DNA of 64,000 nt from Lichenicola sp050954785 (GTDB taxonomy: Bacteria > Pseudomonadota > Alphaproteobacteria > Acetobacterales > Acetobacteraceae): positions 124,001 through 188,000 of the forward strand of contig JBPBQO010000001.1 of the NCBI GenBank assembly GCA_050954785.1, in the 5' to 3' direction. Positions 40,577-49,317 of the stretch are shown here, one piece after another (the first letter of the stretch is position 1; every line of letters starts with the position of its first letter). A model generated the notes under the pieces. That model saw nothing but the letters and a program-made list of their open reading frames with translations. It did no database searches and was not told where the DNA came from. The position numbers were made by a program, and so were the translations under genes.

Positions 40577-41830
40577 ATGGACATGCCCCAGATCGAAACC
40601 AAAACGAACGCGGGAGCGCGGCGGTATTCCTCGATCGCATTGTTCTTCCATTGGACCATCGCGATCCTGATTCTTCTCAACCTTCTGCTGGGATGGAGGA
40701 TGGGCCTCATGCATGGCCTGACGAAGTTCCAGATATTCCAGGTTCATAAATCGTTTGGCGTCACGGTCTTGCTGCTCAGTGTCGCCCGGCTCGCCTGGCG
40801 TCTTGCGCACCGTCCCCCACCGCTGCCGCGCGGCCTGCATCCAGTCGAGGTATTTGCGGCGCATGCGACCCATTGGGTCTTTTACGGCTTCATGATCCTG
40901 ATGCCGCTGAGCGGATGGATCCTCGTATCGAGCAGCGCGGAAAATATCCCGACACTGCTTTATCGCTTTATACCCTGGCCCTATTTTCCGGGGATCCATG
41001 GTTTGCCGCTGCCTCGGCGTCACGAGGTCGGCGCCTTGGCGGACGGAACACATTACTGGCTCGCCTGGAGCGCAGTCGCGCTGATCGTGCTCCATGTCGG
41101 CGGCGCGTTGAAACACCAGTTCGATCGAGGCACACCGGTGTTGCCCCGAATGCTTCCCGGTCCGAAGTCCGCTGAAACCAACCCCAGCCGGCGCATCGCC
41201 TTCCTTGCCGCCGTCGCGGCCGGCTGCGGCGCCGTCGTGCTCGTGCTGGTCGGCTATTCTAGCCCGACGCCTGTCGTATCGCGCCCGGTGATGGTCCCTG
41301 CCCAGCAGGCGGCGTCGAACTGGGTTATCGACAAGGCCGCCTCGACCCTTGGCTTCGAGACCGTGGTGAATGGTCAGCCCGTTGTCGGGCATTTCAGCCA
41401 ATGGTCCGCGGTCATCGACTTCGATCCCCAGCATCTCGCCGATGCCAAGGTGGAGGTGCTCGTCGATACCGGATCTGCCACCACCCAGGATGATACCCGC
41501 GACCAGATGTTGCCGACGCCGGATTGGTTCGACCGGGCCGTTTTTCCGCAAGCGCGTTTCCACGCGAGCAGGATTCTGTCGCTTGGCGGCAACAACTACG
41601 AGGCGGACGGTAACCTGAAAATCCGCAGCGCGGATAAACCTGTCGTGCTTCCGTTCACGCTCGATATCGTCGATGGCAAGGCAACGATGTCCGCAAGCAT
41701 GCCGCTCGATCGAACCGCCTTCAGTGTGGGACAGGGCCAGTGGGCAGGAACGGATTCGGTTGCGGCGACCGTGACCGTGAAGGTCGCGCTGGTCGCTCAC
41801 GCGCGGAACGTCGAACAGACGACACCGTAG
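40577..41830 (+). CDS. Cytochrome b561 - YceI fusion protein
   Basis: The 417-residue protein joins two families. Residues about 15-200 are a four-helix cytochrome b561 (CybB-type) with haem-ligand candidates His25 in ALFFHWTIA, QVHKSF and HYWLAWSAVALIVLHVGGALKH. After a further membrane helix near 215-235, a YceI domain (about 250-410) begins SNWVIDKAASTLGFETVVNGQ and continues RDQMLPTPDWFD to TAFSVGQGQWAGTDSVAATV. YceI domains bind isoprenoid quinones or polyprenyls in the periplasm. The fusion would place an isoprenoid-binding domain next to a quinol-cytochrome b unit. ATG 40577 gives the best N-terminus. Confidence 0.9.
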   Translation: MDMPQIETKTNAGARRYSSIALFFHWTIAILILLNLLLGWRMGLMHGLTKFQIFQVHKSFGVTVLLLSVARLAWRLAHRPPPLPRGLHPVEVFAAHATHWVFYGFMILMPLSGWILVSSSAENIPTLLYRFIPWPYFPGIHGLPLPRRHEVGALADGTHYWLAWSAVALIVLHVGGALKHQFDRGTPVLPRMLPGPKSAETNPSRRIAFLAAVAAGCGAVVLVLVGYSSPTPVVSRPVMVPAQQAASNWVIDKAASTLGFETVVNGQPVVGHFSQWSAVIDFDPQHLADAKVEVLVDTGSATTQDDTRDQMLPTPDWFDRAVFPQARFHASRILSLGGNNYEADGNLKIRSADKPVVLPFTLDIVDGKATMSASMPLDRTAFSVGQGQWAGTDSVAATVTVKVALVAHARNVEQTTP

Positions 41831-41860
41831 AGAACCGATCCAGCCCCTCGGATCGAATGT

Positions 41861-42343
41861 TCAGACCCCAAGCAGCTCGCGTAGCCAGGCGCCGGTATCG
41901 ATGCCTGACGGGTCGGGCGTCGGCACCTTGAACACGCCGTTGACGCGGGCGGAGGGTGCACCATCGGTGTGGATCACCGCCTGTGCGAACAGCATGGTGC
42001 GCGTGGTCTTGATGATGTCGGCTCTGGCGTCCATCCAGGCGCCGGGACGCGCCGGAGCGAGGTAGTCGATCGAGAGGCTGATCGTCGGCAGGATCATCGT
42101 CTCCAGCCGGCCCTCGAACATGCCTGCGAACGCCAGCAGGATGTCGCAGAAGGTGGCGATCATGCCGCCATGGCAGGTGCCGGCGGGGTTGCAATGCTCG
42201 GGTGCGACCCGGAACCCGCCGATCAGATGGCCATCCTCGGTGCGCACGTGCAGTGGCAGGTTGCGCGCGGTGAAGTCGGCAAGCCCGGCCATCGGCAGGC
42301 GGATGAAGCCGGCCGGTGGTGGCAGGGTCCCGATTTGGGACAT
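41861..42343 (-). CDS. PaaI/hotdog-fold acyl-CoA thioesterase
   Basis: The 160-residue protein has the PaaI thioesterase core: APEHCNPAGTCHGGMIATFCDILLAFAG with the HGG loop, and ISLSIDYLAPARPGAWMDARADIIKTTRTMLFAQA. It probably hydrolyses acyl-CoA intermediates. The ATG overlaps the stop of the acyl-CoA dehydrogenase (TGATG), so it is the last gene of the beta-oxidation operon. Confidence 0.88.
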   Translation of the reverse strand: MSQIGTLPPPAGFIRLPMAGLADFTARNLPLHVRTEDGHLIGGFRVAPEHCNPAGTCHGGMIATFCDILLAFAGMFEGRLETMILPTISLSIDYLAPARPGAWMDARADIIKTTRTMLFAQAVIHTDGAPSARVNGVFKVPTPDPSGIDTGAWLRELLGV

Positions 42344-44133
42344 CAGAACGCGGCCTCGTCCAGTGCCATCGTCGAGGCCTTGCCGGACTTGATGGCAAGG
42401 AACAGCCCGGTCGCCTGGGGCAGGGTACGATCGATGAAGAACTGCGCGCTCGCCAGCTTGGCACGATAGAAATCGGGCTCGTCCGTGTTGCCCGCCAGAC
42501 GCTCGGACGCGATGACCGCCGAGCGCACGAACATGTAGCCCATCGCCACCAGCCCAAGCAGGCGCAGATACTCCGTCGCCGCGGCACCCGCTTCCTCGGG
42601 GTCCTTGAGGCCGGTTTGGGCGATCTGCCCTGTCGCCAACTGCAACGCGCCGAACGCGCGCTCGAGCTGCTCGACCATGCCGGCGACCGCGTCGTGCTTG
42701 CGGTGCGTCTCGATGAAATTCGAGATCGGGTGGAACAGCCGCCGCAGGTAGCGGCCCATATGCGCCGGCATCTTGCGACCGACCAGGTCGAGCGCCTGGA
42801 TACCGTTGGTGCCCTCGTAGAGCATGGCGATGCGGGCATCGCGCACATACTGCTCGACGCCATGCTCGCGGATGTAGCCGTGCCCGCCATAGACCTGCAC
42901 GCCGAGGCTGGCAGCCTCGAATCCCAGATCGGTGAACAGCGCCTTCACCACCGGTGTCATCAGCGCCACGAAATCCGCGGCTTCCTTGCGCTCGCCCTCG
43001 GTGTTCGCGTGCTTCGACAGGTCCACCGCCTGCGCCACCCAGATGCCGACGGCGCGGCAGCCCTCGGCGCTGGTGCGCATGGTCATCAGCATGCGGCGCA
43101 CGTCCGGATGCACGATGATCGGGTCGGCGGCGAGATCGGGCCGCCTGGTGCCGGATAGCGAACGGCCCTGCAGCCGGTCCTTGGCATAGGCGACGGCGGA
43201 CTGGTAGGCGGCCGAAGCCACGCCCAGCCCCTGGATGCCGACGCCGAGCCGCTCCTCGTTCATCATCACGAACATGCTCTGCATGCCCTTGTGCGGCGCG
43301 CCGACCAGCCAGGCCTGCGCGTCGTCGAACGAGATCTGGCAGGTGGCGGAAGCCTTCAGTCCCATCTTGTGTTCCAGCCCGGTGCACAGGATGCCGTTGC
43401 GCGGTCCGGCCGAGCCGTCCGGCCCCGGCAGGAACTTCGGCGCCAGGAACAGGCTGATGCCCTTGATGCCGGCGGGCGCGTCGGGAAGGCGTGCCAGCAC
43501 CAGATGGATGATGTTCTCGGTCAGGTCGTGCTCACCCGCCGAGATGAAGATCTTGGAACCGGTCAGCAGGTAGCTGCCATCCTCCTGCGGCACCGCGCGG
43601 GTGCGCAGCAGGCCGAGGTCGGTGCCGCACTGCGATTCCGTAAGGCACATCGCACCGGACCAGGTGCCGTCTATCATCTTCGGAAGATACAAATCCTTGA
43701 GTTCGGACGAGCCGTACGCGCTCAGCGCCATTACCGCACCATGCGTCAGCCCGGGATACAGGCTGAAGGACAGGTTGGCGCCGCAGATCATTTCCTCGAC
43801 GAGCTTGTTGACGCTCTCGGGCAGGCCCTGGCCGCCGTAGTTCGGGTCGCCCGCGAGCGCATTCCATCCGCCGTCGCGGAAGATGTCGTAGGCCTCCCGG
43901 AAACCCTTCGGAGTCCGTACGACACCATTCTCGACGATGCAGCCTTCGGCGTCGCCAGATGCGTTCAGCGGCAGCAGGACTTCGGTGGCGATCCGCGACG
44001 CCTCTTCCAGCACGAGATCGACGGTTTCCGCATTCAGATCGGCAAAATGCGGCAGCGACGTCAGCGCATCGAGCCCGTGCAGTTCGTGCAGGACGAAACG
44101 CATGTCGCGCAGCGGGGCGTTGTAGGTCTGCAT
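42343..44133 (-). CDS. Acyl-CoA dehydrogenase (FadE-like, with C-terminal domain)
   Basis: The 596-residue flavoenzyme has FGGxGL-like NYGGQGLPESVNKLVEEM, CLTESQCGTDLGLLRTRA (FAD and substrate loop), the catalytic region MLYEGTNGIQALDLVGRK with its Glu, and an extra C-terminal helical domain typical of about 600-residue acyl-CoA dehydrogenases. It oxidises acyl-CoA to trans-2-enoyl-CoA. It follows fadN by 81 bases containing a hairpin, and overlaps the thioesterase gene. Confidence 0.93.
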   Translation of the reverse strand: MQTYNAPLRDMRFVLHELHGLDALTSLPHFADLNAETVDLVLEEASRIATEVLLPLNASGDAEGCIVENGVVRTPKGFREAYDIFRDGGWNALAGDPNYGGQGLPESVNKLVEEMICGANLSFSLYPGLTHGAVMALSAYGSSELKDLYLPKMIDGTWSGAMCLTESQCGTDLGLLRTRAVPQEDGSYLLTGSKIFISAGEHDLTENIIHLVLARLPDAPAGIKGISLFLAPKFLPGPDGSAGPRNGILCTGLEHKMGLKASATCQISFDDAQAWLVGAPHKGMQSMFVMMNEERLGVGIQGLGVASAAYQSAVAYAKDRLQGRSLSGTRRPDLAADPIIVHPDVRRMLMTMRTSAEGCRAVGIWVAQAVDLSKHANTEGERKEAADFVALMTPVVKALFTDLGFEAASLGVQVYGGHGYIREHGVEQYVRDARIAMLYEGTNGIQALDLVGRKMPAHMGRYLRRLFHPISNFIETHRKHDAVAGMVEQLERAFGALQLATGQIAQTGLKDPEEAGAAATEYLRLLGLVAMGYMFVRSAVIASERLAGNTDEPDFYRAKLASAQFFIDRTLPQATGLFLAIKSGKASTMALDEAAF

Positions 44134-44170
44134 GAAATTTTCCTCCGCAGCGTCGGACTAGTTATCTAGC

Positions 44171-44215
44171 GAGCATCTTTATCCGATCGAATAGAAAGAC
44201 GATCGGATGATGCTC
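44171..44215 (-). terminator. Strong hairpin at the end of fadN
   Basis: GAGCATC pairs with GATGCTC and ATCCGATCG with CGATCGGAT, giving 16 base pairs with a three-base bulge and 10-base loop. The outer arm reaches into the fadN stop codon region. No T-run follows on the minus strand, so it may slow transcription, protect the fadAN mRNA end, or terminate with help from Rho. Confidence 0.5.
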
Positions 44216-46551
44216 TAGTTACGCAATGGCTTGCCGGTTTCGAGCGTATGCTCGATCCGGTCCAGGGTGGCGCCGGTGCGTACGAGGCGCATGAAGGCGG
44301 CCCGTTCCAGGGCAAGCATCTGCTTTTCGGTCACCACATCGACCAGGTCGGCCGTGCCGCCGGACAGCACCTCGGCCAGGTTGTCGGCCACGACCAGATC
44401 ATGGTCGGTGGCAATGCCCTGACGGTGGAAGCCGTTGGCCGCGAGGTTCATCGCCACGCGCCCGGCGGCACCCGGCAGCCTGAACTCCGACGGCTTCGGG
44501 GCGGTGTAGTTCTCCACCAGCGACAGCGCGCGGGCACGGGCATCGAACAACAGCCGGTCGCGATTCATCGTGATGCCATCTTTCGCTCGCAGGAACCCGA
44601 GCGCTTTCGCCTCGGATGCGGATTTCGATACCTTGGCGACGCTGACGGTCTCGAACACCTTGGCCACCGCCGGCATCGGGCCCTTCGGCATGCTGGGTGT
44701 GGCCGTCCAGCGCGCGATCATCTCGCCGCAGCCGCCCCAGCCCGGTACCAGGCCGACACCGCATTCGACCAGGCCGATATAGCTCTCGGCATGCGCCTGG
44801 ATCGCATCGGAATGCAGCAGGATCTCGCAGCCGCCGCCGAGCGCCAGTCCGGCCGGCGCGCTCACGACCGGGAAAGGCGCATATTTCAGCGCCTTGAAGG
44901 TGCGCTGGCCGCCGGAAACGAGTTTCTCGATCTCGCCCCAGGCGGCGATATTGCAGGCGAACAAGGCCAGTCCGAGATTGGCGCCGGCGGAAAAATTGGC
45001 CGCATCGGTATAGATCACCAGCGCCTTGTAGCGCTGCTTCACGAGTTCGATGCTTTTGTCGAGCAGCTTCATGATCTGCTCGTCGAACGCGTTCATCTTC
45101 GAGGTCAGCTCGAAGCAGGCGATACCGTCCCCGACATCCCAAAGCGCCGCGGACCCGTTCCTGAGCAACGGCTCGGACCGACGCTTCACGTCCTCGAGCA
45201 GCAGCACGCCGGCAGGCCGTTCGATCGGGCGATACTGGCCGTCGGTGCCAAGGAACAGTGTCTGCCCGTTCTCGACCTTATAGAAGGTGCCGTCGCCGAC
45301 TGCGCGCAGCAATGCCGGCACCGGCTTGCCTTCCGCTTCCAGTCGTCGCGCCACCACGGCCGGCCCGAGCGAGTCCAGCAGCTCGAATGGCCCCTGCTTC
45401 CAATTGAAGCCAAGGCGCATCGCGGCATCCACCGAAACGATGTCGTCGGCGATGGTCGGTACCAGGCTGGCGGCATAGGCCAGCGTCGCACCCATGACCG
45501 ACCAGGCGTACTGGCCGTAGCGGTCGGTAGACGCGATCAGCTTGGCAGGACTGCGCGACAGGGAAGCCGGCAAGCTGGTGCTTTTCGACGTCTCGTATTC
45601 ACCGGTGACGAGGCCGATCGACTCCTTGATCTTTCCGGCCTCGCGGTTGATCCGATAGAAACCGCCGAGACCCTTGCGGCCGGTATAGCCGTCGGCAATC
45701 ATTTTGCTGAGCAACGGCACGTCACGCAGCGTGTCGAGAAATGCGTCGCCTGCGGGCAGCGACGCTTTCATGCTGGCATTGATGTGCGGCATCAGGTCGA
45801 GCCCGACCAGGTCGATCAGGCCGAACACGCCGGTCTTGGGGATGCCGAACGGCCGGCCCATGACCGCATCGGCTTCCTCGACCGACAATCCCTGGTCCAT
45901 CGCCGCATTGACGCCGTGCTGTAGCCAGTAGGTGCCGATGCGGTTGGCGATGAAGCCCGGGGTATCGTTGGCGCGTACCACGGTCTTGCCGAGCGAGAGG
46001 TCACAGAACTGCGCGACCCGCGCGGCCAATGCCATGTCGGTGGCAGGCCCGGTCACCATCTCCAGCAGTCGCATGTAGCGCGGCGGATTGAAGAAGTGGG
46101 TGATCATGAAGTCGCACGACAGGCTCTCGGGCAATCCTCCGACAAGTTGTGCCAGCGGAATTGTCGAGGTGTTGGAGCTGATCGCGGTACCGGGGCGGCG
46201 CACGGCGTCCAGCCGGCGATATAGCGCCTGCTTCAGGTCGAGCCGCTCGACGATGACCTCGATGACCCAGTCGCACTCGGCCACGCGGGCCAGATGGTCC
46301 TCGATGTTGCCGGTCTCGATCAGCTTCGCCGCCTGGGGCGACATGAACGGCGCCGGATCGGTCTTCAGCGCGCGGGCGACCGCCGCCTTGGCAACGGCGT
46401 TCCGGTCGTCGCCCGACTTCGGCAGGATGTCGAGCAGCAGCACCGGAATGCCGGCATTGGCCACCTGGGCCGCGATGCCGGCGCCCATCACGCCGGCGCC
46501 GATGACGCAGACGCGCCGGATCGTGGCTGCCTGACCGTCGATGACTGCCAT
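44215..46551 (-). CDS. fadN: 3-hydroxyacyl-CoA dehydrogenase / enoyl-CoA hydratase (FadN-type)
   Basis: The 778-residue bifunctional enzyme has the dehydrogenase first: Rossmann motif VCVIGAGVMGAGIAAQVANAG near residue 14, ISSNTSTIPL, and THFFNPPRYMRLLEMV with the catalytic His. The hydratase domain is C-terminal, with FSAGANLGLALFA and APAGLALGGGCEILLHSDA. This order (dehydrogenase then hydratase) is that of Bacillus FadN and opposite to E. coli FadB. It carries the two middle steps of beta-oxidation. The ATG overlaps the thiolase stop (TGATG). Confidence 0.9.
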   Translation of the reverse strand: MAVIDGQAATIRRVCVIGAGVMGAGIAAQVANAGIPVLLLDILPKSGDDRNAVAKAAVARALKTDPAPFMSPQAAKLIETGNIEDHLARVAECDWVIEVIVERLDLKQALYRRLDAVRRPGTAISSNTSTIPLAQLVGGLPESLSCDFMITHFFNPPRYMRLLEMVTGPATDMALAARVAQFCDLSLGKTVVRANDTPGFIANRIGTYWLQHGVNAAMDQGLSVEEADAVMGRPFGIPKTGVFGLIDLVGLDLMPHINASMKASLPAGDAFLDTLRDVPLLSKMIADGYTGRKGLGGFYRINREAGKIKESIGLVTGEYETSKSTSLPASLSRSPAKLIASTDRYGQYAWSVMGATLAYAASLVPTIADDIVSVDAAMRLGFNWKQGPFELLDSLGPAVVARRLEAEGKPVPALLRAVGDGTFYKVENGQTLFLGTDGQYRPIERPAGVLLLEDVKRRSEPLLRNGSAALWDVGDGIACFELTSKMNAFDEQIMKLLDKSIELVKQRYKALVIYTDAANFSAGANLGLALFACNIAAWGEIEKLVSGGQRTFKALKYAPFPVVSAPAGLALGGGCEILLHSDAIQAHAESYIGLVECGVGLVPGWGGCGEMIARWTATPSMPKGPMPAVAKVFETVSVAKVSKSASEAKALGFLRAKDGITMNRDRLLFDARARALSLVENYTAPKPSEFRLPGAAGRVAMNLAANGFHRQGIATDHDLVVADNLAEVLSGGTADLVDVVTEKQMLALERAAFMRLVRTGATLDRIEHTLETGKPLRN

Positions 46552-47687
46552 CACACCCGCTCCAGCACCGTGGCGATCCCCTGACCGCCGCCGATGCACT
46601 GGGTTGCCAGCGCATAATGACCGCCGGTGCGGGACAGCAACTGTGCCGCCTTGCCGACGATGCGGGCGCCGGTCGCACCCAGCGGATGGCCGATCGCGAT
46701 CGCGCCGCCATCGATATTCACAGTCTCCTCGCGCAGGCCCAGTTCGCCCATGCAGGCGAGCGCCTGGCTGGCGAAGGCCTCGTTCAGTTCCACCACATCC
46801 AGGTCCGACGCCTTGATTCCCGCCCGGTCGAACGCCTTGCGGCTGGCGTTGATCGGACCGAGCCCCATGGTTTCCGGCGCGCAGCCGCTGACGCCGATGC
46901 TGCGCAGGCGCGCCAGGATGGTGAGGCCGTTGCGCAACGCATATTCCTCGCTGCACACCAGGACCGCGCTGGCGCCGTCGGTCAGTGGCGAGGAGGTACC
47001 GGCGGTGACGGTGCCGTCCTTGTCGAAGGCGGGCTTCAGTCCCGCGAGGCCCTCGGCGGTGCTTTCCGGGCGGATGCAGCCGTCGGTTTCCACGAGTCCG
47101 GCCTTGGTGCGAATCGGCACGATCTCGTCCGCCAGCAGGCCGCCAGCCTGTGCGGCCGCGGCCTTCTCCTGGCTGTGCAGGGCGAACCGTTCCTGTGCCG
47201 GACGGCCGATCTGGTACTTGGCAGCAACGTTCTCGGCGGTCTCGCCCATGCTTATGTAGGCTCCGGCACTTTTCGCGGCGAGTTCGGGGTTGGGCAGCGG
47301 GTTGAAGCCCATCATCGGCACCCGGCTCATGCTTTCGACGCCGGCACAGACGAACACCTCGCCGGCACCGAGGGCGATGGCGCCGGCGGCCATGTGGATC
47401 GCCTGCATCGACGAGCCGCAGAAGCGGTTGACGGTGACCCCGCCGATGCTGATCGGCAGGTCCGCCAGGAGCCCGATCAGACGCGCGACGTTGAAACCCT
47501 GTTCGGCTTCCGGAAACGCGCAGCCGACGATCAGGTCTTCGATGTCGTCCGGCTTCACGCCGGTCCGCTCGATCAGGCCGCGCACCACTTGTGCCGCAAG
47601 GTCATCCGGCCTGACCCGGGTCAACTGGCCCTTGTTGGCGAGGTGAAACGGGGAACGGGCGTAACCCGCAATCACCGTATTTTGCAT
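46551..47687 (-). CDS. fadA: Acetyl-CoA acyltransferase (thiolase)
   Basis: The 378-residue thiolase shows the nucleophilic Cys in VNRFCGSSMQAIHMA near residue 85, ELNEAFASQALA, the GHPLGATGARI His motif, and the second Cys in ATQCIGGGQG. It performs the final cleavage of 3-ketoacyl-CoA. ATG 47687 is chosen because a GGAGA ribosome site lies upstream; an in-frame extension by 16 residues is less likely. It opens the fadA-fadN operon. Confidence 0.94.
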   Translation of the reverse strand: MQNTVIAGYARSPFHLANKGQLTRVRPDDLAAQVVRGLIERTGVKPDDIEDLIVGCAFPEAEQGFNVARLIGLLADLPISIGGVTVNRFCGSSMQAIHMAAGAIALGAGEVFVCAGVESMSRVPMMGFNPLPNPELAAKSAGAYISMGETAENVAAKYQIGRPAQERFALHSQEKAAAAQAGGLLADEIVPIRTKAGLVETDGCIRPESTAEGLAGLKPAFDKDGTVTAGTSSPLTDGASAVLVCSEEYALRNGLTILARLRSIGVSGCAPETMGLGPINASRKAFDRAGIKASDLDVVELNEAFASQALACMGELGLREETVNIDGGAIAIGHPLGATGARIVGKAAQLLSRTGGHYALATQCIGGGQGIATVLERV

Positions 47688-47852
47688 CGGCTCAGTCTCC
47701 AGGACATGAAGCGTCTCGACCAAGACGGCCGACACCTTCCGTATACGTCAATCTGGGTCTGCAAATAGCATTGGTCCCGATGGCAAACAACCTTAACTAT
47801 TGGCTTATAGTCTATGATTATAACTTGTGCGGTGCATCATAGAGAGAAGCGC

Positions 47853-47868
47853 TTGACGTAAACGTAAG
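47853..47868. promoter_or_regulatory. Candidate LiuR/MerR-type operator for fatty-acid genes
   Basis: The palindrome TTGACGTAAACGTAAG (arms TTGACGT and ACGTAAG, 5 of 7 matched) lies in the 297-base divergent gap between fadA and fadL. It resembles sites described for LiuR, a MerR-family regulator of fatty-acid and branched-chain acid catabolism. A MerR gene sits at the end of the fadL-fadD operon. Nothing else firm is seen in the gap. Confidence 0.5.
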
Positions 47869-47984
47869 ATTGCGTGAAGCGTAGACAACGGAGGTAAAAT
47901 CCTATCGTCAGTGTAGGCGATGCCGATTGCTAACGAAAAAATAACGACGGATGGATTATACTGTCCGCGTAAAGGGATGACGTC

Positions 47985-49286
47985 ATGCGATATCTGTCTT
48001 CGGCTTGCGGTGTAGCGTTTTCTTGCCTGGCAGGCTTCGGCGGCTGGGCGGGAGATGCCAGGGCAGCGGGGTTCTACCTGCAGGACCAGTCGATAAAGGG
48101 CGGTGGCCGCGCCTACTCGGGCGAAGCGGCGGATATGGGCGCGGAGTCGCTGTGGTGGAACCCGGCAAGCATCGCCGGCATCGAGCGATCCGAGTCCTAT
48201 AGTGGCGTCTCGGGCATCTTCGTGAACTCCACGATCACGGATCACGGCTCGACCATCGGTCATCTCGGCAGCAGGACCACATCTGTCGGCGGCAACGATC
48301 GGGTGGATAATCCGGTCTCGAACGGCGTTCTGCCGAGTGGAGCGTTCGCCTACCGGATCAACGGCCAGTGGGCCGTGGGCATGTCGATAACGTCGCCGTT
48401 CAGCTTCGTGACCAAATATCCGACCGATAGCTGGACGCGTTACGCGGCACTTACTTCGCGGCTGACCACGATCGACCTGCAGCCCACGTTGGCTTGGCGG
48501 CCGACACGCTGGCTCGGGATCGGCGTTGGCCCGAACATCGAATATACGGTCGCAGCACTCAGTGCGGCGTTGCCCAACCTGTTCGCCGGCCAGCCCGACG
48601 GACAACAAACGTTGCACGGCAATGGCTGGAACGTCGGATACAATGTCGGGATGCAACTGCATCTGACCGATCGGCTGGTGTTCGGTGCCGCCTACCGGTC
48701 CAGCGTCAAGCACGAGATCAGCGGCAAGCTGGATGTGTCCGGCCTGACCGGGTTGCTGGCCGGGCAGAACCTCCGCGCCGATGCGGGAGCGAATTTCACG
48801 ACACCGTGGGCTGCGACGTTCGGTCTGCGCTGGCAGGCAACCGACCGGCTGACGCTGAATGCGCAGACGGTGCGGCAGGGCTGGAGCACGTTCGATGCGA
48901 TCTACGTCACCAGTCCACTGAAGTCGCAGACCAACGAGCATTATCGCGACACGCTGAACGGCGCCTTCGGCATCGATTACCAGGTGACGCCGGGCTGGGT
49001 GATGCGCACCGGCGTTCAGTACGACCCGACACCGACGCCGGGTCCCACTCGCGATGCACGGGTGCCGGATGCGAACCGCTGGCTGTTCTCGGTCGGCACG
49101 TCGGTCCTGGTCAGCAAGCGCTTGTCGGTCGATGCCTCGGTCACGTACATCGACTTCCAGAATGCGGCGATCACGCGCAACGCCACTGCCTATGCCGGCA
49201 CGCGGGTGCAGGTGCCGGTCGGTCTGCGGGGCACGGTCGAGGCGAGCGGTGTCGTTGTCGGCATCGGCACGAGATTGTGGTTCTGA
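47985..49286 (+). CDS. fadL: FadL/OmpP1-family outer-membrane transporter
   Basis: The 433-residue protein has a signal peptide (to GDARAAGFYLQ) and the FadL start GFYLQDQSIKGGGRAYSGEAADMGAESLWWNPASIAGI, which contains the NPA-like motif. The rest alternates beta strands ending with a C-terminal Phe (GIGTRLWF), as expected of an outer-membrane barrel. It imports long-chain fatty acids or other hydrophobic compounds. Its position upstream of fadD and opposite fadA supports fatty acids. GGGA precedes the ATG. Confidence 0.92.
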   Translation: MRYLSSACGVAFSCLAGFGGWAGDARAAGFYLQDQSIKGGGRAYSGEAADMGAESLWWNPASIAGIERSESYSGVSGIFVNSTITDHGSTIGHLGSRTTSVGGNDRVDNPVSNGVLPSGAFAYRINGQWAVGMSITSPFSFVTKYPTDSWTRYAALTSRLTTIDLQPTLAWRPTRWLGIGVGPNIEYTVAALSAALPNLFAGQPDGQQTLHGNGWNVGYNVGMQLHLTDRLVFGAAYRSSVKHEISGKLDVSGLTGLLAGQNLRADAGANFTTPWAATFGLRWQATDRLTLNAQTVRQGWSTFDAIYVTSPLKSQTNEHYRDTLNGAFGIDYQVTPGWVMRTGVQYDPTPTPGPTRDARVPDANRWLFSVGTSVLVSKRLSVDASVTYIDFQNAAITRNATAYAGTRVQVPVGLRGTVEASGVVVGIGTRLWF

Positions 49287-49317
49287 TCCCGCAACCGATC
49301 GCGAACAAGGAAATGCC

